DNA from: Treponema sp. UBA3819
Lineage (GTDB): Bacteria; Spirochaetota; Spirochaetia; Treponematales; Treponemataceae
Direction: 5' to 3'
Length of the DNA stretch: 19,515 nucleotides
NCBI GenBank assembly: GCA_002369025.1
Contig: DFDV01000152.1
Coordinates: 1-19,515 of the forward strand
Every line of letters starts with the position of its first letter. Positions within the stretch are counted from its first letter, which is position 1. Below the pieces are notes generated by a model. That model ran no database searches and had not been told where the DNA came from. It was given only the letters and a program-made list of their open reading frames with translations. This document shows positions 7,106 to 14,748 of the stretch, piece by piece. A program made the translations under genes and the position numbers.

Positions 7106-8095
7106 TTATTGAGCCGCCTCGCGCACCCATTCCAGATGTGCAAAGTCCGTATCCTTGGGAATAGTGCAGTCTGCTCCCAAAATTACGCCGGTTCTTCCTG
7201 CCTCATCAAGCAGACGTTTTGTTTCTGCCTGAATTTCTTCTTTTGTTCCCTTATACAGAAGTCCGTCCTTTGTGTTTGCAAAACCGCCAATAACAGCCTT
7301 GCCGCCAAAAAGTTTTTTTCCTGCACCAAGGGAAACCCCTTCCACTACAGAAGCAAAGTTGATTACCTTTGCCGGATAGTTCTTAAAGATTGAAAGATTA
7401 TTGCGTGCTCCCTCGTAACCGCATACGTGCAGAATATTTGTTCCGCCCGCCGCATTTGCCGCAGTCAGTATGGCAAGTTCTGAAGGAGAAACAACTTCCG
7501 CATACAGGTCCGGGCCGACACTTGCATCCTGAAGGCTCTGTACGCTCAGGTAAATACCGTCAGCGCCACCCTCCTGAATGACAGCCTTAGCCAGAATTTC
7601 CGTGTTCTGTGCAATTACACCCAGAGCGTAAATTACCGCATCCTTGTCCTGCTTAATGAAGTCGGCAAGTTTTTTGTCTCCGCCACCTGCGCTCCACTTA
7701 AAGGCTGTTGCAGGTGCAAAAATATTGTAAAAAGTTGCCACTTCTGAACCAAAACTGGAAGTCAGTTCCTTTACCAGAGAAACCTGATCACGAATCCAGG
7801 CATCGTCAGCGGCAATCGGCTTAAGATTGCGCAGTTCAGACGCAGACTTTACATTTTTAAGGAAAGCTCCTGTCTTTGGCTCAAAGAAATAGCCGTCGCT
7901 CATCAGTTTGACAAAATCCGGCTTAAAAGTAGAAACAAAGCGATTGTGTCCACTGATGTTCTGCGTACGCATTTCAGGAATATCATAGGCAGACTGCAGT
8001 TCGTCCGCCGTGTAATGAAACCAGAATCCAATTGGAACGCGTTTTGTGGGCTTATTGTTAAACGCATCCAGAACAAGCTGTTTTTTTTCTGACAT
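7106..8095 (-). CDS. URO-D superfamily protein, probable corrinoid-type methyltransferase (MtaA/CmuA-like)
   Basis: A 329-residue cytosolic TIM-barrel protein of the uroporphyrinogen decarboxylase superfamily. It lacks the RQAGR motif of true HemE. Instead it has the zinc ligand pattern of MtaA/MtbA/CmuA methyltransferases: H223 and C225 in ILHVCGYEG, and C310 in LGADCTIP. In those enzymes the zinc activates a thiol that takes a methyl group from a corrinoid protein. The start ATG (8095) has a GGAGG ribosome binding site; in-frame codons up to 8152 would overlap the promoter. It is the first gene of an operon with a complete amino-acid ABC importer, so it probably acts on an imported methylated or sulfur amino acid. 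No corrinoid-binding protein is encoded in the window. Superfamily is secure; the methyltransferase role is inference. Confidence 0.85.
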   Translation of the reverse strand: MSEKKQLVLDAFNNKPTKRVPIGFWFHYTADELQSAYDIPEMRTQNISGHNRFVSTFKPDFVKLMSDGYFFEPKTGAFLKNVKSASELRNLKPIAADDAWIRDQVSLVKELTSSFGSEVATFYNIFAPATAFKWSAGGGDKKLADFIKQDKDAVIYALGVIAQNTEILAKAVIQEGGADGIYLSVQSLQDASVGPDLYAEVVSPSELAILTAANAAGGTNILHVCGYEGARNNLSIFKNYPAKVINFASVVEGVSLGAGKKLFGGKAVIGGFANTKDGLLYKGTKEEIQAETKRLLDEAGRTGVILGADCTIPKDTDFAHLEWVREAAQ

Positions 8096-8115
8096 AAGTG
8101 CCTCCGTTTTTATTT

Positions 8116-8132
8116 CATACCAATTTAGTATG
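8116..8132. promoter_or_regulatory. 17-bp near-palindrome in the operon leader
   Basis: CATACCAATTTAGTATG is a dyad with a single mismatched pair. It lies between the predicted transcription start (about 8144) and the URO-D-like start codon. Its right half contains TAGTATGT, an 8-mer found three times in this leader/promoter region (8126-8133, 8169-8176, 8186-8193). It is probably an auxiliary binding site for the same regulator as the 19-base element. Confidence 0.4.
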
Positions 8133-8150
8133 TTTTTAACTGACAAGAGC

Positions 8151-8179
8151 ACTATATATCTAATTACCTAGTATGTCAA
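8151..8179 (-). promoter_or_regulatory. Strong sigma-70-type promoter of the URO-D-like/ABC operon
   Basis: On the minus strand a consensus TTGACA (8174-8179), a 17-base spacer and TATAGT (8151-8156). The leader is about 50 bases and ends in the GGAGG ribosome binding site for the URO-D-like gene. The -35 box is embedded in the 19-base element shared with the trans-sulfuration gene promoter, so a repressor bound there would block RNA polymerase. Confidence 0.75.
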
Positions 8180-8184
8180 TAGGA
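8166..8184. promoter_or_regulatory. Putative operator, copy 2 (shared 19-base element)
   Basis: ACCTAGTATGTCAATAGGA on the plus strand; 18 of 19 positions equal the copy at 4008-4026. It spans the -35 box of the operon promoter. A partial further copy (TAGTATGT, 8186-8193) starts 17 bases on, and another lies in the leader, which suggests cooperative binding. The rest of the 156-base gap (8185-8251) is T-rich with no convincing terminator hairpin. Confidence 0.62.
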
Positions 8185-8251
8185 TTAGTATGTTTTCTTG
8201 ATTTTTCCTGTCTTTTTTTCAGAATCTACCTTTTTTTTCCTTGTCCGCCAT

Positions 8252-11200
8252 TTATTCCTCTATCATCGCTTCCAATGTTGCAAAAAGCGTGTCTGGCTGT
8301 ATTGGTTTGGAAAGATGGGCATTCAGTCCTGCCTGCAAACTTCGCTGCACGTCTTCGTCAAAGGCATTTGCCGTAAGGGCTATGATGGGAATCTTCTTTG
8401 CGTCCTTGCGGTTAAGTTTTCGTATTGCTGCGGTGGCTTCAAGACCGTCCATTTCAGGCATCCTCATATCCATGAGAATCGCATCGTAGTATCCTTCTTC
8501 GTGTGCGGTAAACATTTCCAGGGCAATTTTTCCATTTTCCGCATGTTCGGTCTGCATCTCCCGCATCGAAAGCACTTCCATCATAATCTGGGCATTTACG
8601 TCCATATCTTCCGCAAGCAGCACACGTTTTCCCTTTAAGTCGGCCTTATGCGGGGTCAGAGCATCTTCTGCCCGTTTGTTTTTGAGCACTTTCTTAAATT
8701 CATCTATCAGAACACCAGAGAAAATTGGCTTTGGAACAAAACTGTCTACGCCGGCTTCCAGGGCTTCTTCCAAAATGTCATCCCAGTTGTAGGAGGTGAG
8801 GATGATAACTGCACTTTCATCACCAGTTTCTGCCCGGAGTTGTCTTGTCGTTTCTATACCATCCATTTCCGGCATTTTCCAATCCACAATGATAAGATTG
8901 TATGGCTCTCGTCGGGCAGAATGGACTTTCGTCATCTCCACGGCCTCTTTTCCAGAAAGAGCGGTATCTGCTTTGATTCCTGCATTTTCAAGCACCAGTT
9001 TTGCATGCTGAACAGCAACATCATCATCGTCCACCACAAGCACACGCATGTCGCTGGGGCGAATTTCTATGTCAGTATCTTGCCGGGCCTTTTGTTCAGA
9101 ATCGTGCAGTGTCAGGGTAACGGTGAATATCGTACCCTTGCCTTTTTCGCTTTCCACGGAAATATCACCGTTCATCATTTCCACAATGTTTTTTGTTATG
9201 GCCATTCCCAGCCCGGAACTTCCGTACTTGTTGGTTGACTTTGAATCTTCCTGACTGAAGGTGTCAAATATCTTTGGCAAGAACTCGCTGCTCATGCCAA
9301 TGCCCGTGTCAGAAATGATAAATTTGATTGTGGACTGCTTGTCGTAGTTGGCAATTTTTTCTACCGTCAGGGCAACCTGACCGCCTTTTGGAGTAAACTT
9401 TACGGCATTTCCCAAAATATTTATCAGTACCTGCCGAATTTTCATGTCATCACCAATGTAACATTCGTCAATATTTCCATTGATGCGGCAGGTGTAGCTA
9501 AGGCCTTTTTCTTCGCACTGCCCGTTAAAGATGGTATTCACTTGAGAAAGCAGTTTTGAAAATTCAAATACCTCGCTTTTTAGCACCATGCGACCGGACT
9601 CTATGCGGCTCATGTCAAGAATATCGTTTATGAGGCTCAGAAGATGTTCCGCAGAACTACCGATTTTCAAGAGATAATCCCGTGCCTTATCGGAAAGCCC
9701 TTCTTCATGCAGGGCAAGGCTGTCCAGCCCGATAATTGCATTCATCGGCGTGCGGATTTCGTGGCTCATGTTGGAAAGGAATGTGGTCTTTGCCTTACTT
9801 GCTTCTTCCGCAGCCTTGAGCGCATCGGAAAGTGCCTGATTTTTTGCAAGCGACTCACGCATTTCTTCGTCAATGTTGGTAAATCCTACGCCAACAATAT
9901 GTACCGTTCCATCCGTTCGGTCTTCTTCCTTGTGCACACTGGCCATACGGAGCATCTCATAGCTTTCTTCACCTTTGTAAACAGTCAGGTACCGGAGCGA
10001 AATAAGCGTTTCTTTTTTAAGTGCCTCACGAATGGCATTCGGTTCAATAAAGGATAGGAACTTTTTTCTGTAGTCTTCCGCCACATATGTTTCAGCATAG
10101 TCGCTAAAAATCTTGCGGAAAGAAAAATGCTCGCCCACCGGAAAGGGCTCTTCCTCGGGATTTTTGGAGCGGTAGCAGATGCCGTCATCGCTATCCAAAT
10201 CCACATAGTAGACGCTACGGTAATCAGATGCAAGAGCGGTAATCATGTTGTCTTGTTCATTGCGCTTTCTTTCCTGCCGTGCAATCTGCTGTTGCAGTGC
10301 AAGTTGTTCTTCCAGTTCTTCCTGTTTTATGCGGTTTTCTGCATCCGCCACTTCTTTTTCCAAAGTAAGCCTTGCCGTCTTTCTGTTTTGCAGGATGATG
10401 AAGACAAAAATAGACACCAGTATGACGGCAAGCAGAGCGGAAAGCATGGCGCTGCGGAATATAATGCCGTTTGAAATAGTGCTGATTTGGCTAGAAATAA
10501 TGCTTTCACGGATAAGGTAGGTAAGCATCCAATTGGTGTTGTGGACGGGAACGTAGTACATGGTTTCCCTAATATTATTGTAGGTAAAAGATGCCACGCC
10601 TTCCTTGTGCTTTACAAAATCTTCCCGCAATGTTGCAAGAGAAAAACCATTTTCAAAGTGAGCGTTTTCCAGTACGGTCAAGAGATTGTCCTCTCCCGCA
10701 AGTCCGCCAAGAACAGTGTTTGCAAGAGAAAAACCATTCGCCGTATAGATATTGCAGAAAGTAGTATTATTGACTTCTGATTGGGCTGAAAGTGATATGC
10801 CGTTAAGCATACGGGCCATGTCTATCTCCATAAAGCAGACTACCAGCATTTTTCCATTAAAAGGCAGCCGGTCAACAGGAACAGCAATAATCAGTTTTTT
10901 ATATTCAGTATGCTGATTCTTTATAGAAATTTCCGGGGCGGAAAGGGTCGTGTAGTCAAAATCATACAGACTTATGTCAGTCCGCGTTCCCTGAGAAGTG
11001 TAGATAAGTCCCTCTGTATCAACAAAGGCAAATTTTTCAAGCCCATAGAGTTGCTTCATCTTTGCCTGATAGCGTTGCAGGTTTTCGGTACTGGAAAGGT
11101 CATCTTTTTCCATAAGCCTCAGGGCAATATCCAAATCGCTTATGTAGTCAGAAAGTGCGGCGGCAACAACCTGTTCTCGGCGGGTTGCAAGTTCATCAAG

Positions 11201-11347
11201 GTAGAAAAGACTTACATTTCGTACCGCTTTCTCCGTGTCCTGGCTGGCAGAACGCCCTGTCAAAAATGTGCCGCCCACAAGGACTATTGCACAGACCGTT
11301 GCTCCCAAAAGAGAAATAATCAGTCCGTTCCGCTTTTTTCTTTCCAT
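8252..11347 (-). CDS. Hybrid sensor histidine kinase with two receiver domains
   Basis: A 1031-residue inner-membrane signalling protein. Order: membrane helix 10-30; periplasmic sensor about 31-298, Cache-like in size and in its FAFVDTEGLIYTS segment; membrane helix about 299-320; Q/E-rich coiled coil about 326-367; PAS-like domain about 368-492; HisKA with phosphoacceptor H529 in FLSNMSHEIRTPMNAI; HATPase_c with N-box N647, DTGIGM (680-685) and GLGM (712-715); receiver 1 (768-890: acidic DDDD at 773-776, D822, K873); receiver 2 (908-1030: E913/D914, D960, K1014). No HPt domain follows, so a separate phosphotransfer protein is likely. The sensed ligand is unknown. It has its own promoter (extended -10 at 11372-11380) and an AGGAGA ribosome binding site 10 bases before ATG. 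It is an orphan: no response regulator or target gene is adjacent. Confidence 0.95.
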   Translation of the reverse strand: MERKKRNGLIISLLGATVCAIVLVGGTFLTGRSASQDTEKAVRNVSLFYLDELATRREQVVAAALSDYISDLDIALRLMEKDDLSSTENLQRYQAKMKQLYGLEKFAFVDTEGLIYTSQGTRTDISLYDFDYTTLSAPEISIKNQHTEYKKLIIAVPVDRLPFNGKMLVVCFMEIDMARMLNGISLSAQSEVNNTTFCNIYTANGFSLANTVLGGLAGEDNLLTVLENAHFENGFSLATLREDFVKHKEGVASFTYNNIRETMYYVPVHNTNWMLTYLIRESIISSQISTISNGIIFRSAMLSALLAVILVSIFVFIILQNRKTARLTLEKEVADAENRIKQEELEEQLALQQQIARQERKRNEQDNMITALASDYRSVYYVDLDSDDGICYRSKNPEEEPFPVGEHFSFRKIFSDYAETYVAEDYRKKFLSFIEPNAIREALKKETLISLRYLTVYKGEESYEMLRMASVHKEEDRTDGTVHIVGVGFTNIDEEMRESLAKNQALSDALKAAEEASKAKTTFLSNMSHEIRTPMNAIIGLDSLALHEEGLSDKARDYLLKIGSSAEHLLSLINDILDMSRIESGRMVLKSEVFEFSKLLSQVNTIFNGQCEEKGLSYTCRINGNIDECYIGDDMKIRQVLINILGNAVKFTPKGGQVALTVEKIANYDKQSTIKFIISDTGIGMSSEFLPKIFDTFSQEDSKSTNKYGSSGLGMAITKNIVEMMNGDISVESEKGKGTIFTVTLTLHDSEQKARQDTDIEIRPSDMRVLVVDDDDVAVQHAKLVLENAGIKADTALSGKEAVEMTKVHSARREPYNLIIVDWKMPEMDGIETTRQLRAETGDESAVIILTSYNWDDILEEALEAGVDSFVPKPIFSGVLIDEFKKVLKNKRAEDALTPHKADLKGKRVLLAEDMDVNAQIMMEVLSMREMQTEHAENGKIALEMFTAHEEGYYDAILMDMRMPEMDGLEATAAIRKLNRKDAKKIPIIALTANAFDEDVQRSLQAGLNAHLSKPIQPDTLFATLEAMIEE

Positions 11348-11371
11348 ACCGCAATCATCTCCTATAGAGAA

Positions 11372-11380
11372 ATTATATCA
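11372..11380 (-). promoter_or_regulatory. Extended -10 promoter of the hybrid histidine kinase gene
   Basis: On the minus strand TGATATAAT is a consensus extended -10 (TGnTATAAT). Upstream the best -35 candidate is TTGTCA with a long 19-base spacer, which the extended -10 could compensate for. The leader is short, about 18 bases, and contains AGGAGA before the start codon at 11347. Confidence 0.55.
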
Positions 11381-11399
11381 CACAATGCAAAAGTTTGAC

Positions 11400-11487
11400 A
11401 AAAAAAGTGTCGGGCGGTCCGGCTAAAGCCGTCGCTATGTCCGTGGTTCCGCTTTCGCTCCATACCTGCGGTACGGCTTAGGCCGCC
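11400..11487 (-). repeat. GC-rich inverted-repeat element after sbcC, possible terminator
   Basis: The 164-base gap between sbcC and the kinase gene holds a GC-rich element. Imperfect arms at 11413-11432 and 11473-11487 (GGCGG...GCCGT against its complement, with a small indel), a nested CCGC/GCGG pair (11449-11452/11468-11471) and the self-complementary GGCTAAAGCC (11421-11430) allow a long hairpin. On the minus strand it is followed, six bases on, by seven Ts (complement of 11400-11406). It may terminate sbcDC transcription, but the T-run is not directly at the stem. It shares short words with the GC-rich block at 2507-2599, so it could be a dispersed palindromic element. Confidence 0.45.
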
Positions 11488-11511
11488 ACTCCCAGCGCTA
11501 CCGCTCCCTGC

Positions 11512-14500
11512 TCAAAACAAATGGCCTGTACTGATGCCGCTTCCAATCAGTTCGCTGTGGCCGCCGCTTACAGGTTTTACTTCAATCCGCTGGTCTATTT
11601 CATTTATGACGTCCTGAACATGGGTAATGATACCCAGCATTTTGCCGTCCTTCTGCAGATTTTTCAGGGCATTTATTGCTTCGGTTAAAAGTTCGCCGCT
11701 TAGGGTACCAAAGCCTTCGTCCAGGAAGAGTGAGTCTACGCGTACATTCCGGCTTGCAAATTCAGAAATTCCCAGCGCAAATGACAGGCTGACCAGAAAG
11801 CGCTCGCCGCCACTCAGGTTTGCAATTGAACGGGCTTCTGCAAAATAAATGTCCTGAATATCAAATTCAAGCGAAGCCGGAGCCTTTTGCACCACCTTGT
11901 AGCGGTTTGTAATGCCATAGAGGTTTTTGTTTGCAAGGGCAAGCAGGGAGTTAAAGGCAAGACTCTGAACAAATACAGACAAATCTGCTCCTTCCCTCAT
12001 GCCAGCCCATTTGTTCATCTGCTCCCAGGTGTCGTATTCTGCCTGAAGTTTTGTATATTCTTCAAGAATTGATTTTAACTTATCCTGGTTCTGCATGTTG
12101 GCTATCAGAGTCGCGCTGATTTCCTGCAGTTCTTTTCCTGTAAGTTCACGGTCTTCAGAAAGGGCACTTTCTTCTGCGAGTACAGCATCTTTTGTTCGGG
12201 AAAGACTGACAGTCTTTTTGTAATCCTCGTAGGATTTTTCTGCATGGGAGAGTGCCGATTCTGCCTTTGTCTCTGCCGTTTTAAGTTCTTCCCGTTTTTT
12301 TGCAAGGCTGGCAAAATCCTCATCACTCATGCGGGCGGCAGTAAAGGTCTCCTCGGAGTCAAAGCCGTTAGCCTGATATTTTTTTGCAAAGGCGTCTTCT
12401 GCGCTCTGTAATTGCGGGGCACGGGCCTTTATGTTTTCCTGTACCTGAATCTTTTTTGCATCCAGGGAAGTCCTCTTTTCCTGTGCCGCCTGCTGGCTTT
12501 TTTCTGCTTCATCCGCCTCTTCTTTAAGGCTGGAAATCACTTTTTCTTTTTTTGCGGCTTCTTCATCCGGAGACTTCTGGCCAAAAAGTTCCTCACGATC
12601 TTTAGTCAGCTTTAAAAAGCTTTCGTTTGCTTTCTTATAGTCTTCCTGTATTTGCGTCAGATTCTTTTCCTGTAAGACAAGATTTTCTGACAGGGTGCGC
12701 ATTTCTGCAGATTTTGCATTATAGTCGCTTTCTGCCTCTTTCAGGTCTTTATCTGTCTTTTCCCATTTTTTCTGCTGCAGGCGCAGACTGTCCAAAAGAG
12801 AATCAAGCTTATCTTCCGTCAGCGGCTCTGTCAGACTGTCCTTCCATGCTTCAAAGATTTGGGAAATCTGTCCGAGGGTATTTGTACAGGCAGAGCGGGC
12901 TTTCTGTTCATTTTCCACAGTGTTTTTCAAATCATTTTTTGCGGAGATAACTTTTTGCTGCAAAGACTGCAATTCCTGCTCAATGGTATCCCGCTTTGCC
13001 GTAAGATTGCCGCTCCTTTCCCTGATGCTTTCTTCTTTGCCGTCGGGCAGGGGATTTTCTGACTCTGTCAGCGAATCCTCTTTTTTGCCAGCATCATTTT
13101 CCTCTGCTTCAGAAAAATCCAGTTCTCCCTGCAGGACCTTTTTGTGGGAAGTATGGTAGACTGATCCGCATACAGGACAAGGCTTTCCCTTTTTCAGTTC
13201 CCGCCTGAGCATGGTCGCAATCAGCAGGGCATCTGCAGAAACAAACTGCCTGATTTCTTCATCAATCGCATTCAGCTGAGACTGGAGTGAATCTATCTTT
13301 TCCTCATAATTCTTTTTGCTTTCAGAAAGACCGGCTGCATCTTTTTCATATTGTTTTGCAAGCCTTATCTGTTCGGTCAGACTTTCTTTAAGGGTTTCTG
13401 CTTTTGTGATGGCAGCAGAAAGATTTTCGTCATTCTTGTGTGCGCCCAGATATTTTTTGAAAGTGTCAATTGATGCTTCCAGAGCCTGACAGTCTTTTTT
13501 GAGCCCCTGCACTTTGCTTCTGCTTTCTTCTGCCTGCTTTTCCGCATTTGTCCTGCGCGTTTCTTCATCCTGCAGGCTTTTATTTGCGGCGGCAATCTCT
13601 ACATCAAGTTTGCGCACCGTATTCCAGGTTTTTTCCTGAAGGTTACGATCTTCTTCTTCGGCCTGAACTTGTGTTTTAGATTTTTCGGCTTTTTCCTTCG
13701 CCTGGGCAAAGAGAGTCTCAGCCGTCGCAAGCTGGTCTGAAAGGGAAGAAAACAGGTTTCTGTCACTTTGCTGTCCGTTACGCAGATTCAGCAGAGTCAT
13801 ATATTCACTTTCACACTGTCTGGCAGCCTCTGCAAGCGTAAGGCTTTCTTCCTGAAGGGCAAAGACTTTTTTTTCACTGGCAATTCTTTCCATTTCAGAC
13901 TCTGCTGCCTGAAAGTCTTTCTGCAGACGGTCAAGTTCTTCAAAATATGCCAGTTCTTTCTGAATCTGTGTCAGCTTATCTTCCAGAGACTTATTTTTTT
14001 CTTCCAGTTCTGTTTGTCTTTTTCTGGTATTTTTTTCTTCTTCTTCACTCAGCAGCGATTTTTCCACATCTTCTTTGCGTTCTTTGCTTCTCTGAAAATT
14101 CTTTTTTATTTCGCTGAACTCTTCGGCAATTTTTTTTCCTATAGTGCGGTATCTTTCTGTTCCCGTCAGTTTTTCAAGAATTTCTGCCCTTTCCCTGGCA
14201 TTGCTTTCCAAAAAGGCACTGAATTCTCCCTGAGCCAGCATAATTGAACGGCAGAACTGCTTGTAATCCAGCTGGATGATTTCCTGTGTTTCTTTTTCCA
14301 GACCCGAGCCTGTACCAGAACGAGGAATAAACGAACGGTCGTTAGTAATATCCCCACCCGCATCGCCAAAACTATCGTTCGTAAGTTTTGTGATTTTATA
14401 TGACGCTTTCTGCAATTTACCCGTCGGCTTTAAGTTTGCCCGGTTCTGCTGGAATTCCGAAAGAAAAATTCCTTTTTTACATGCGTAGGTTACTGCGGCC

Positions 14501-14748
14501 CGGCAAAAGCCTGTACCCCGGGTCATCAGTTCATTTCCGCTTTCGCCATTATTTATGGCTTCCAGTCTTGGCGTGCGTCCGTAGAGGGCAAGGGTTATGG
14601 CATCAAGCAGTGTTGTTTTTCCCGCACCGGTCGGCCCGTGAATGACAAAGATATCGTGGTTTTTTGCATAGTCAGGATGAGTAAAATCAATCGTCCATGA
14701 GCCGGCAAGAGAATTTATGTTTTCACATTCAAGCTTTAGAATCCGCAT
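11512..14748 (-). CDS. sbcC: Exonuclease subunit SbcC (Rad50-like SMC ATPase)
   Basis: A 1078-residue ATPase that partners SbcD in an ATP-dependent DNA end-processing and hairpin-cleaving nuclease. Visible parts: N-terminal MRILKLECENINSLAG, Walker A GPTGAGKT (38-45), and NGESGNELMTRG typical of SbcC. Two long charged coiled-coil arms (E/K/Q-rich) flank a zinc hook CPVC (C524, C527) in GKPCPVCGS. The C-terminal half has the ABC signature LSGGE (978-982) and Walker B LFLDEGFGTLS (D1010, E1011). Length is close to the usual 1000-1050. The start ATG follows the sbcD stop with no gap (TAAATG), with GGAGAGG overlapping the end of sbcD, so translation is coupled. Complete gene; identity secure. Confidence 0.97.
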   Translation of the reverse strand: MRILKLECENINSLAGSWTIDFTHPDYAKNHDIFVIHGPTGAGKTTLLDAITLALYGRTPRLEAINNGESGNELMTRGTGFCRAAVTYACKKGIFLSEFQQNRANLKPTGKLQKASYKITKLTNDSFGDAGGDITNDRSFIPRSGTGSGLEKETQEIIQLDYKQFCRSIMLAQGEFSAFLESNARERAEILEKLTGTERYRTIGKKIAEEFSEIKKNFQRSKERKEDVEKSLLSEEEEKNTRKRQTELEEKNKSLEDKLTQIQKELAYFEELDRLQKDFQAAESEMERIASEKKVFALQEESLTLAEAARQCESEYMTLLNLRNGQQSDRNLFSSLSDQLATAETLFAQAKEKAEKSKTQVQAEEEDRNLQEKTWNTVRKLDVEIAAANKSLQDEETRRTNAEKQAEESRSKVQGLKKDCQALEASIDTFKKYLGAHKNDENLSAAITKAETLKESLTEQIRLAKQYEKDAAGLSESKKNYEEKIDSLQSQLNAIDEEIRQFVSADALLIATMLRRELKKGKPCPVCGSVYHTSHKKVLQGELDFSEAEENDAGKKEDSLTESENPLPDGKEESIRERSGNLTAKRDTIEQELQSLQQKVISAKNDLKNTVENEQKARSACTNTLGQISQIFEAWKDSLTEPLTEDKLDSLLDSLRLQQKKWEKTDKDLKEAESDYNAKSAEMRTLSENLVLQEKNLTQIQEDYKKANESFLKLTKDREELFGQKSPDEEAAKKEKVISSLKEEADEAEKSQQAAQEKRTSLDAKKIQVQENIKARAPQLQSAEDAFAKKYQANGFDSEETFTAARMSDEDFASLAKKREELKTAETKAESALSHAEKSYEDYKKTVSLSRTKDAVLAEESALSEDRELTGKELQEISATLIANMQNQDKLKSILEEYTKLQAEYDTWEQMNKWAGMREGADLSVFVQSLAFNSLLALANKNLYGITNRYKVVQKAPASLEFDIQDIYFAEARSIANLSGGERFLVSLSFALGISEFASRNVRVDSLFLDEGFGTLSGELLTEAINALKNLQKDGKMLGIITHVQDVINEIDQRIEVKPVSGGHSELIGSGISTGHLF

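Noticed and set aside
6235..7143. Longer reading frame for the binding protein starting at 7143
   Set aside because: It would overlap the URO-D-like gene and place 29 unconserved residues before a clean signal peptide; ATG at 7056 has its own ribosome binding site.
7106..8095. Calling this gene hemE
   Set aside because: The RQAGR active-site signature is missing, an HxC...C zinc motif is present, and the context is an ABC importer rather than haem genes.
7106..8152. Longer reading frame for the URO-D-like protein starting at 8152
   Set aside because: The extra codons lie within the promoter -10 and leader; ATG at 8095 has GGAGG at ideal spacing.
8185..8251. Terminator after the histidine kinase gene
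   Set aside because: The region is T/A-rich on one strand but I could find no stable GC stem before a T-run in the kinase direction.
8198..9238. Plus-strand open frames opposite the histidine kinase
   Set aside because: They are antisense shadows with unlikely Cys/Phe/His-rich composition, no domain and no ribosome binding site; the minus frame is fully accounted for by kinase domains.
13768..14247. Phe-rich plus-strand frame opposite sbcC
   Set aside because: The F/L/C richness is the complement of Glu/Lys codons in the coiled coil of SbcC, not a real membrane protein.
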